Part shown: positions 1-4,008 of the stretch, piece after piece
How the letters are laid out: every line of letters begins with the position of its first letter
Numbering within the stretch: position 1 is the first letter of the stretch
Assembly: GCA_002367255.1 (NCBI GenBank)
Contig: DFBD01000055.1
Location: 6,030 to 11,304 of the forward strand
Direction: 5' to 3'
DNA from: Rhodobacterales bacterium UBA3089
GTDB taxonomy: Bacteria > Pseudomonadota > Alphaproteobacteria > Rhodobacterales > Rhodobacteraceae
DNA: 5,275 nucleotides
Notes under the pieces: model-generated
Database searches by the model: none
Seen by the model: the letters and a program-made list of their open reading frames with translations, nothing else
What the model was told of the DNA's origin: nothing
Program-made: the position numbers and the translations under genes

Positions 1-526
1 CCCCCGGAAATTCGACCCCCCACGCGACGGTAGTGGGGCGGCCCCACAATTCGGGGCGGATGAAATTGGCGATGCGGCCAAGGAACAACCCGATGGGGGA
101 GGCGACGGCGATGGCGTCAGCCACTGACCACAGGGGGAGTTTGTGCCGCCATGAATATAGTACGGTGGCTGCAATTACGCCTGCGAAACCGCCGTGAAAA
201 GACATGCCGCCTTGCCATACTTTCAGGATCTCGCCGGGGTGGGACAGGTAGTATTCCGGTTGATAGAACAGTACGAAGCCAAGACGACCACCCAGAACCA
301 CGCCAAGGATTAACCATGTTAACAAATCCTCGGCCTTGTCGGGTGACATCGGGGCGCCGCCCTTCCAGAGGGATTCGCGTTTCATCAGACGCACAATCAC
401 CCGCCAGCCGATCAGCAATCCGCCGATATAAGCCAGTGCGTACCAGCGTAGGGCAAAGTTGAAGCCGAAAACGTCGATCGCGAAAATCTCGGGGTCGATA
501 TTCGGGAAGGGTAGGGCGAGTAACAT
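1..526 (-). CDS. lgt: Prolipoprotein diacylglyceryl transferase, N-terminal part (3' end outside window)
   Basis: Lgt is an inner-membrane enzyme that moves diacylglycerol from phosphatidylglycerol to the lipobox cysteine of prolipoproteins, the first step of lipoprotein maturation. The frame is read from ATG at 526 with no stop before the window edge, giving 175 residues; family members are usually around 260-300, so the C-terminal third is missing. Family signatures seen: [11 protein letters not shown] (26-36), [10 protein letters not shown] (79-88), [10 protein letters not shown] (104-113) containing His111 (E. coli His103 equivalent), and GRIANF (150-155) with Arg151 and Asn154 (E. coli Arg143 and Asn146). 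Glu159 and Gly162 of ELWG are also present. Hydrophobic stretches near 28-48, 68-88, 112-126 and 136-150 fit membrane helices. The start is supported by GGAGG at 533-537, 6 nt upstream. Oddity: residues 157-158 are Arg-Pro where the familiar family motif has Asn-Gly/Ala. The gene is divergent from the ubiK-like gene. Identity is firm. Confidence 0.95.
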   Translation of the reverse strand, partial: MLLALPFPNIDPEIFAIDVFGFNFALRWYALAYIGGLLIGWRVIVRLMKRESLWKGGAPMSPDKAEDLLTWLILGVVLGGRLGFVLFYQPEYYLSHPGEILKVWQGGMSFHGGFAGVIAATVLYSWRHKLPLWSVADAIAVASPIGLFLGRIANFIRPELWGRPTTVAWGVEFPG

Positions 527-548
527 AGGGGGCCTCCGATTTGGGCGC

Positions 549-577
549 AGAATCCCGACGGGGGCGCATAAAGTCAA
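549..577 (-). promoter_or_regulatory. Candidate lgt promoter
   Basis: On the minus strand, TTGACT (577-572) is followed after 17 nt by GATTCT (554-549). The -35 is good but the -10 matches the consensus at only 3 of 6 positions. A start near 542 would give a very short leader containing the GGAGG at 533-537. This is inference from motif matches only. Confidence 0.3.
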
Positions 578-585
578 GGTGGTGC

Positions 586-616
586 TTGGCAAAACCTTTG
601 TGAAGGCCCATATAGA
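586..616 (+). promoter_or_regulatory. Candidate promoter of the ubiK-like gene
   Basis: TTGGCA (586-591) could be a -35 element, with CATATA (609-614, 17-nt spacer) or TATAGA (611-616, 19-nt spacer) as the -10. Transcription would start near 620, about 20 nt before the ATG at 644. Matches are partial. The lgt and ubiK-like promoters would sit almost back to back in this 117-bp spacer. Confidence 0.33.
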
Positions 617-630
617 TAAAAACAGACATT

Positions 631-636
631 GAAGGA
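631..636 (+). promoter_or_regulatory. Shine-Dalgarno that fixes the ubiK-like start at 644
   Basis: GAAGGA lies 7 nt before the ATG at 644. The same frame extends to a TTG at 629, but this SD would then fall inside the coding sequence and the TTG has no good SD of its own. The ATG at 644 is therefore preferred. Confidence 0.7.
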
Positions 637-643
637 AAACGCT

Positions 644-925
644 ATGCAAAGCCGCAACCGTATATTTGACGACATGTCCCAATTGATGACCAATGCGATG
701 GGTGTGGCGCAGGGTGCCAAGGACGAGGCGGAAACCGCGCTGAAGTCTATGATGGACCGTTGGCTGGCGGACCGTGATTTTGTATCGCGTGACGAATTTG
801 ATGCAGTTCGCGAGATGGCTGTAAAGGCCCGCGAAGAAAACGCGACCTTGCTGGCGCGAATCGAAGCATTGGAAGCGAAGCCGAACCCCAAGCCGCGCGC
901 AAAGCCTAAGGCCGCCAAAAAGTAA
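644..925 (+). CDS. ubiK: UbiK-family accessory factor (BMFP/YqiC-like, DUF526)
   Basis: A 93-residue protein matching the architecture of the UbiK/YqiC (BMFP) family. In enterobacteria UbiK is an accessory factor for aerobic ubiquinone synthesis that works with UbiJ and the Ubi complex; it has an amphipathic N-terminal part and a C-terminal coiled coil. Seen here: [20 protein letters not shown] (7-26), an Ala-rich helix, then [20 protein letters not shown] (40-59), the typical motif leading into the coiled coil (about 49-78), which ends in [11 protein letters not shown] (69-79). The tail (79-93) is Lys/Pro/Ala-rich. There is no signal peptide or transmembrane segment. The gene is monocistronic: divergent from lgt and closed by a terminator at 947-980. 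Family assignment is strong. A role in ubiquinone synthesis is transferred from gammaproteobacterial work and not shown for this clade. Confidence 0.88.
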   Translation: MQSRNRIFDDMSQLMTNAMGVAQGAKDEAETALKSMMDRWLADRDFVSRDEFDAVREMAVKAREENATLLARIEALEAKPNPKPRAKPKAAKK

Positions 926-946
926 TCCACCTGAAATTCAGGATTG

Positions 947-980
947 AAGCCGCCTTGATCGCAAGATTTGGGCGGTTTTT
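947..980 (+). terminator. Rho-independent terminator of the ubiK-like gene
   Basis: CCGCC (950-954) pairs with GGCGG (971-975). An inner TTG/CAA stem (955-957 with 962-964) closes an ATCG loop, leaving a bulge at 965-970. The stem is followed by TTTTT (976-980). A smaller near-palindrome, CCTGAA-A-TTCAGG (930-942), lies just after the stop codon and may add structure. Confidence 0.72.
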
Positions 981-982
981 GT

Positions 983-991
983 TGTGGATAA
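983..991 (-). promoter_or_regulatory. Single perfect DnaA-box sequence
   Basis: TGTGGATAA on the plus strand is the exact complement of the E. coli consensus DnaA box TTATCCACA. It lies just after the ubiK-like terminator, in the non-coding stretch before the YbjN gene. No second exact copy was found in the window, so this is not an origin. It could be a DnaA-titrating or regulatory site, or chance. Confidence 0.35.
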
Positions 992-1029
992 CTAAAAAAT
1001 TCTCCTTTACTAAATTCCGCTTTGCAGAC

Positions 1030-1046
1030 ACCATATATCGTATGGT
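1030..1046 (+). repeat. Inverted repeat upstream of the YbjN-proC unit
   Basis: ACCATA-TATCG-TATGGT is a perfect 6-bp inverted repeat with a 5-nt spacer, about 80 nt before the YbjN start. It could be an operator or part of the promoter region of the YbjN-proC transcript. I could not place a convincing -35/-10 pair here. The rest of 992-1112 shows nothing else I recognise. Confidence 0.3.
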
Positions 1047-1112
1047 TAGTGGTGATATCCGCGACCAGTGGTATGATGGTCTGTGAGTAGTGGGTTTTTC
1101 CCGAAGGGCCGC

Positions 1113-1118
1113 AAGGGG
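1113..1118 (+). promoter_or_regulatory. Shine-Dalgarno that fixes the YbjN start at 1125
   Basis: AAGGGG sits 6 nt before the ATG at 1125. The open frame continues upstream to a GTG at 1083, but that codon has no SD and the 14 extra residues it would add (Ser/Gly/Phe/Lys-rich) do not look like family sequence. The ATG is therefore preferred. Confidence 0.7.
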
Positions 1119-1124
1119 ATCGAT

Positions 1125-1622
1125 ATGAATGCAGAAGAAATAACAACCGACGAATTCCATCCGATTGATATTGTCGAGCATCTGGCGCATTTCCATGCTT
1201 GGGATTTTGACCGGATCGAAGATAACCAGATTGCAGTGATTATTGACGGGACATGGGCCAATTACGCCCTGTCACTGGCGTGGCATCCGCATGACGAAAC
1301 GCTGCGGATGATCTGTACGTTTGATATGGCCCCCCCCGAGGATCGCTTGCCGTTGCTTTACGATGTGCTGAACCGGACCAATGACAAGAACTGGTCAGGG
1401 TCGTTCAGCTTATGGCGCGAACAATCGATGATGGTTTATCGGTACGGGTTGAATCTGACAGGCGGGGCGACGGCTTCTGCGGTGCAGATTGAAGATATTG
1501 TTGGCGCGGCTGTTGCGGCTTGCGAGCGGTTCTATCCGGCGTTTCAGCTGGTCTGCTGGGGTGACAGCACGCCAGAACAGGCGATGATGGTCGCGATGGA
1601 AGAAGCATACGGCCGCGCGTAG
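1125..1622 (+). CDS. YbjN-domain protein
   Basis: A 165-residue acidic, soluble protein with no signal peptide or membrane segment. It fits the YbjN family (a fold related to type III secretion chaperones). E. coli YbjN has been linked to motility, stress and multicopy suppression of temperature-sensitive mutants, but no biochemical activity is settled. Seen: HPIDIVEHLAHFHAWDFDRI (12-31), an alternating strand ending IAVIIDGTWANYALSLAWHP (36-55), LRMICTFDMAPPEDRLPLLY (60-79) followed by a VLNRTNDKNWSGSFSLW segment (81-97), and a C-terminal helix AVAACERFYPAFQLVCWG (129-146). The stop is 15 bp before proC, whose own SD lies in the gap, so the two are very likely co-transcribed. A run of eight C (1330-1337) encodes Ala-Pro-Pro. 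The family call is fairly sure; the function is unknown. Confidence 0.82.
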   Translation: MNAEEITTDEFHPIDIVEHLAHFHAWDFDRIEDNQIAVIIDGTWANYALSLAWHPHDETLRMICTFDMAPPEDRLPLLYDVLNRTNDKNWSGSFSLWREQSMMVYRYGLNLTGGATASAVQIEDIVGAAVAACERFYPAFQLVCWGDSTPEQAMMVAMEEAYGRA

Positions 1623-1637
1623 ATTTAGGAGATTTCG

Positions 1638-2459
1638 ATGTCACTAAAGGCCATTAACGAACGCGGTCTGGTTTTGCTCGGGTGCGGAAAAATGGGAACA
1701 GCCATGCTTGAGGGCTGGTTGGTTAACGGGGTTAAACCGGACTCGGTGACGATTATTGATCCATACCCGTCGGAACGGTTGGTTGAATTGCAGGCCGAAG
1801 GGGTGCGCGTGAATGTGGATTTACCTGCCTCGCCTGCTATCTGCATTTTGGCTGTGAAGCCGCAAATGATGGGCGAGACCTTGCCGCAAATCAAAGCGTT
1901 GGGAAACGGGGAAACGGTATTTTTATCGATAGCGGCGGGCACGCCGATTTCTACGTTTGAGGGCATCTTGGGGATCAAAACGCCCATCATCCGCGCCATG
2001 CCCAATACGCCTGCCGCTGTTGGGCGGGGGATTACGGCGCTGATCGGGAACGCGCTGATTGATGATGCCGCGATGGCCATGGCCGAAGGCTTGTTGCAAG
2101 CTGTCGGGCAGACCGTGCAGCTGGATAATGAGGGCCAGATGGATGCGGTTACGGCGGTTTCCGGTTCCGGTCCTGCTTATGTTTTCCACCTGATCGAGAC
2201 GCTGGCAGCGGCGGGCGTGGCCGAGGGGTTGCCTGCCGAAATGGCGATGCGGTTGGCGAAGGCCACGGTTGGTGGCGCTGGTGAGTTGGCGGAACGCGCG
2301 GCTGAGGACCCTTCAACCTTGCGTGTTAATGTGACCAGTCCGGGTGGAACTACTGCTGCGGCGCTGGAAGTTTTGATGGACGAGGGCCGTGGGTTTCCGG
2401 CGTTGTTGCGCGAGGCTGTGAAGTCTGCCGCTGATCGGAGCCGTGCATTGCGCGGGTAA
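1638..2459 (+). CDS. proC: Pyrroline-5-carboxylate reductase
   Basis: ProC reduces L-1-pyrroline-5-carboxylate to L-proline with NAD(P)H, the last step of proline synthesis, in the cytoplasm. The 273 residues match the usual family length. The N-terminal Rossmann fold opens with LVLLGCGKMGTAMLEGW (11-27) and continues with LAVKPQ (71-76), SIAAGTPIS (97-105) and RAMPNTPAAVGRG (119-131). The C-terminal all-helical dimerisation domain carries the P5CR signature VTAVSGSGPAYVFHLIETLA (171-190), KATVGGAGELAE (208-219) and VTSPGGTTAAALEVL (232-246), which form the substrate site. All key motifs are intact. The start ATG has AGGAG at 1627-1631, 6 nt upstream. It is the second gene of a YbjN-proC unit. 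No terminator hairpin follows; the phasin operators begin directly after the stop codon, so read-through into the phasin gene is possible. Confidence 0.97.
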   Translation: MSLKAINERGLVLLGCGKMGTAMLEGWLVNGVKPDSVTIIDPYPSERLVELQAEGVRVNVDLPASPAICILAVKPQMMGETLPQIKALGNGETVFLSIAAGTPISTFEGILGIKTPIIRAMPNTPAAVGRGITALIGNALIDDAAMAMAEGLLQAVGQTVQLDNEGQMDAVTAVSGSGPAYVFHLIETLAAAGVAEGLPAEMAMRLAKATVGGAGELAERAAEDPSTLRVNVTSPGGTTAAALEVLMDEGRGFPALLREAVKSAADRSRALRG

Positions 2460-2460
2460 A

Positions 2461-2475
2461 TGCTGCACTGCACAA
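2461..2475 (+). promoter_or_regulatory. PhaR-like operator 1
   Basis: TGCTGCACTGCACAA begins one base after the proC stop codon, upstream of the TTGACA promoter. Its left half TGCTGCA, one spacer base and TGCA fit the TGC-rich inverted motif bound by PhaR, the repressor of phasin and PHB genes in Paracoccus and Rhodobacter. It matches operator 2 at 13 of 15 positions. Assignment to PhaR is inferred from motif and downstream gene. Confidence 0.65.
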
Positions 2476-2484
2476 TAATCAATC

Positions 2485-2513
2485 TTGACATTTATGCTGC
2501 AATGCACCATATG
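2485..2513 (+). promoter_or_regulatory. Phasin promoter (TTGACA)
   Basis: A perfect -35, TTGACA (2485-2490), is followed after 17 nt by CATATG (2508-2513), a weak -10; TATGAG (2510-2515, 19-nt spacer) is an alternative. Operator 2 fills most of the spacer and operator 1 lies just upstream, so a bound repressor would block RNA polymerase directly. A start near 2518-2520 would place the hairpin at 2512-2535 at or very near the 5' end of the mRNA. Confidence 0.6.
2495..2509 (+). promoter_or_regulatory. PhaR-like operator 2
   Basis: TGCTGCAATGCACCA lies between the -35 and -10 of the phasin promoter. It is nearly a full inverted repeat: TGCTGCA and TGCACCA around one base, with one position breaking symmetry. 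Its centre is 34 bp from operator 1. It is the better placed of the two sites for repression. Confidence 0.68.
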
Positions 2514-2535
2514 AGGTTTGTAGCGAGAAACCTCA
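2512..2535 (+). repeat. Perfect 8-bp inverted repeat / 5'-UTR hairpin of the phasin mRNA
   Basis: TGAGGTTT (2512-2519) and AAACCTCA (2528-2535) are exact reverse complements around the 8-nt loop GTAGCGAG. The structure sits close to the predicted transcription start and ends one base before the GGTAGGAG region holding the SD (AGGAG 2539-2543). As RNA it may stabilise the 5' end or affect ribosome access. As DNA it could be another operator. Confidence 0.6.
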
Positions 2536-2549
2536 GGTAGGAGCCCACC

Positions 2550-3011
2550 ATGTTAGACCCAAAATCCTTTCCGTTTGATCTGGAACAGATGACCGAATTT
2601 TTTAAAGCCAATGATTTCACCAAAGCTTTCGCGGCACCAAAGATGCCCGAAGTTGATGCGGATGCAATGTTGGCGGCGCAGAAGAAAAATATGGAAACGC
2701 TCGTAGCTGCGAACAAAGCGGCCGCGGCTGGTTATCAGGAGCTATTCGCTAAACAGGTTGAAGTATTCGAAGCAACGCTCGCCGAAGCGCAGAAGCAGGT
2801 TGCTGATTTCGATCCATCCAAAATGGATGCAGACGCCGCTGCCGCACAGGGTGAAGTTGCCAAAGCCGCTTTTGAAAAAGCGCTGGGCAATATGACCGCT
2901 CTGGCCGAAGGCGCGCAAAAAGCCAACGCGGATGCGTTCGAAGCTGTTTCTGCCGGCATCAAGGACTCGGTCACCGAGCTTCAGGAAATGGCGAAGACCT
3001 TCACCAAGTAA
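2550..3011 (+). CDS. phaP: Phasin family protein (PHB granule-associated)
   Basis: Phasins coat polyhydroxybutyrate granules and control their size and number. This 153-residue protein is almost wholly alpha-helical by composition: rich in Ala, Lys, Glu, Gln, with no Cys or Trp. An N-terminal segment, PFDLEQMTEFFKANDFTKAF (8-27), is followed by MLAAQKKNMETLVAANKAAA (40-59) and AGYQELFAKQVEVFEATLAE (60-79), which form the typical core of the Phasin_2 family. A further amphipathic helix runs to about residue 150, with a break at the Asp-Pro (88-89). SD AGGAG (2539-2543) is 6 nt before ATG. The gene has its own promoter with two PhaR-like operators and its own terminator, fitting PhaR repression that is relieved when PHB accumulates. 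The PhaR mechanism is known for relatives; here it is inferred. No PHB synthase or phaR gene is in the window. Confidence 0.9.
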   Translation: MLDPKSFPFDLEQMTEFFKANDFTKAFAAPKMPEVDADAMLAAQKKNMETLVAANKAAAAGYQELFAKQVEVFEATLAEAQKQVADFDPSKMDADAAAAQGEVAKAAFEKALGNMTALAEGAQKANADAFEAVSAGIKDSVTELQEMAKTFTK

Positions 3012-3033
3012 ATTCAACTCCTCCCGTTGAATT
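3011..3033 (+). ncRNA. Phasin 3'-UTR hairpin with anti-SD loop (cuckoo/CcsR-like candidate)
   Basis: AATTCAAC (3011-3018) and GTTGAATT (3026-3033) form a perfect 8-bp AU-rich stem around the loop TCCTCCC (3019-3025). The stem begins at the last base of the phasin stop codon. With the neighbouring C the sequence reads CTCCTCCC, eight of nine bases of the CCUCCUCCC motif that marks the alphaproteobacterial 'cuckoo' RNAs, such as CcsR1-4 of Rhodobacter. Those RNAs likewise combine an exposed anti-Shine-Dalgarno loop with a following terminator stem. Here the terminator at 3034-3066 follows at once. An RNA processed from the phasin mRNA, or simply a 3'-UTR element, is plausible. Production of an RNA is inferred. 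Confidence 0.5.
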
Positions 3034-3066
3034 AACCGCTTGCCCTTTCGGGGCGGGCGGTTTTTT
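3034..3066 (+). terminator. Rho-independent terminator of the phasin gene
   Basis: AACCGCTTGCCC (3034-3045) pairs with GGGCGGGCGGTT (3051-3062) to give a 12-bp stem including two G-U pairs, closed by a TTTCG loop. The stem runs into a T tract (3061-3066). This is the strongest terminator in the window. Confidence 0.88.
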
Positions 3067-3068
3067 AT
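3040..3068 (+). promoter_or_regulatory. Possible csaA-like promoter hidden in the phasin terminator
   Basis: TTGCCC (3040-3045) and TTTTAT (3063-3068) are separated by exactly 17 nt and each matches its consensus at 4 of 6 positions. The start would be near 3075, just before the GGAGGG SD (3078-3083). With only 21 nt between terminator and ATG there is little other room for a promoter, but read-through or a promoter inside the phasin gene would also explain expression. Confidence 0.25.
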
Positions 3069-3087
3069 TGCGTGAGCGGAGGGCACT

Positions 3088-3426
3088 ATGACTGACTTGG
3101 ATTTTGACACGTTTTTGAAAACCGACATACGCGTTGGGCGCGTTCTGCGCGCGGAACCTTACCCCGAGGCACGCAACCCTTCGATCAAGCTTTGGGTGGA
3201 TTTCGGTCCAGAGATTGGCGAGAAGAAAACCTCGGCCCAGATCACGGTGCATTACACGCCGGACGAATTGGTCGGGCGTATGGTGATGGGCGTTATCAAT
3301 TTTCCACCACGCCAGATCGGGAAATTTATGTCTGAATTTCTGGTGCTTGGTGTGCCGGACGCGGATGGCGGCATTGTTCTGCTAGCCCCTGATCAAGATG
3401 TGCCTGTCGGCGGGCGGATGCATTAA
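3088..3426 (+). CDS. csaA: CsaA-like tRNA-binding domain protein
   Basis: A 112-residue stand-alone tRNA-binding (EMAP II/Trbp111-like OB-fold) domain, the full usual length of CsaA. Bacillus CsaA is a dimeric, chaperone-like protein connected with SecA and protein export, and the fold binds tRNA; the exact role in proteobacteria is unclear. Seen: FDTFLKTDIRVGRVLRAEPY (6-25), the typical start of the domain; IKLWVDFGPEIGEKKTSAQI (33-52); and the hallmark segment VINFPPRQIGKFMSEFLVLG (69-88), with Asn71, Phe72 and the SEFLVLG strand conserved in the family. There is no signal peptide. GGAGGG (3078-3083) lies 4 nt before the ATG. The gene follows the phasin terminator closely and its TAA abuts the stop codon of the convergent tdk. 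The family is certain; the function is transferred with caution. Confidence 0.92.
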   Translation: MTDLDFDTFLKTDIRVGRVLRAEPYPEARNPSIKLWVDFGPEIGEKKTSAQITVHYTPDELVGRMVMGVINFPPRQIGKFMSEFLVLGVPDADGGIVLLAPDQDVPVGGRMH

Positions 3427-3437
3427 CTAATCGTTAA
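3423..3437. promoter_or_regulatory. TTAA-N7-TTAA box at the csaA/tdk stop codons
   Basis: TTAA (3423-3426), 7 nt, TTAA (3434-3437), then C: an exact fit to the CtrA half-site spacing known in alphaproteobacteria. It can also be read as TTAAC-N5-GTTAA, an inverted repeat. It overlaps both stop codons between convergent genes, where no promoter is expected, so a regulatory role is doubtful. Confidence 0.22.
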
Positions 3438-4005
3438 CGGCCTCGCGCCAGTGGCGACGGCAAAGGCTGACGTAGGTTTCGTTCCCGCCGATTTGCACCT
3501 GTTCACCAGCTGTTAACGTATTACCGTCTTGATCTTGGCGCACCACCATCGTGGCTTTCTTACCGCAATGGCAGATCGTGCGAATCTCGCGCATCTCATC
3601 GGCCAATGCCAATAATGCGGCTGATCCGGGGAATAGTTTCCCGAGGAAGTCAACGCGCAGGCCGTAAGCCATAACGGGGATTTTCAGGTCGTCCACGACA
3701 CGGGCCAGCTGCCAAACCTGATCTTCGCTAAGAAATTGCGCTTCATCAATCAGAATGCAAACGAAGGGGCCCTGGGCCTGTCGTTTCACTATCATCGCGA
3801 ATAGATCACTTTCGGCGGTAAACATATCCGCATCAGCCGTGATGCCGATACGACTGCCGATCTGCCCTTGCCCGACGCGGTCATCGAGGCGGGCGGTCAG
3901 CAGGTAGGTTTCCATGCCACGCTCGCGGTAGTTATGCGCTGCTTGCAAAAGGATTGTGCTTTTGCCCGCGTTCATCGTGGAATAGTTGAAATATAGTTTA
4001 GCCAT
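3427..4005 (-). CDS. tdk: Thymidine kinase (type II, E. coli Tdk-like)
   Basis: Tdk phosphorylates thymidine to dTMP with ATP in the salvage pathway. The 192 residues are close to family length and align by eye along the whole E. coli Tdk. The P-loop MNAGKST (11-17) follows the start MAKLYFNYST. Walker B is ILIDEAQF (84-91), with Glu88 as the expected catalytic base. YGLRVDFLGKLFPGS (114-128) is the family's signature segment. A zinc site is formed by Cys145 and Cys147 (TICHCGKKA) with Cys182 and His185 (SLCRRH). IGGNETYVSLC (172-182) is the conserved nucleoside-binding lasso region. All key residues are present. ATG lies 3 nt after the stop of the KAS III gene and has no clear SD, so translation probably depends on coupling to the upstream gene. 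The stop codon touches that of the convergent csaA-like gene. Confidence 0.97.
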   Translation of the reverse strand: MAKLYFNYSTMNAGKSTILLQAAHNYRERGMETYLLTARLDDRVGQGQIGSRIGITADADMFTAESDLFAMIVKRQAQGPFVCILIDEAQFLSEDQVWQLARVVDDLKIPVMAYGLRVDFLGKLFPGSAALLALADEMREIRTICHCGKKATMVVRQDQDGNTLTAGEQVQIGGNETYVSLCRRHWREAVND

Positions 4006-4008
4006 CGT

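Noticed and set aside
313..325. TTAACCATGTTAA as another CtrA-like box
   Set aside because: The spacing is 5 nt instead of 7, and it lies inside lgt coding sequence. The similar TTAA-N5-TTAA near 1722-1734 in proC was rejected for the same reasons.
117..629. A 170-codon open frame on the minus strand overlapping lgt
   Set aside because: It is an out-of-frame shadow of lgt and its upstream spacer. It is Arg/Pro-rich with no family pattern, whereas the lgt frame carries clear signatures.
629..643. TTG start at 629 for the ubiK-like gene
   Set aside because: The good SD GAAGGA at 631-636 would be inside the coding sequence. It is placed correctly for the ATG at 644.
574..1146. A 190-codon minus-strand open frame opposite the ubiK-like gene
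   Set aside because: It lies antisense to a well-supported gene, crosses its terminator, and has a Ser/Ala-rich composition typical of the reverse strand of coding DNA.
1625..2491. Several minus-strand open frames opposite proC
   Set aside because: ProC is complete and well conserved on the plus strand; these antisense frames show no family features.
2735..3128. Minus-strand open frames opposite the phasin gene
   Set aside because: They are antisense to an Ala/Lys-rich helical protein, which naturally yields stop-poor complements. They have no SD and no recognisable domain.
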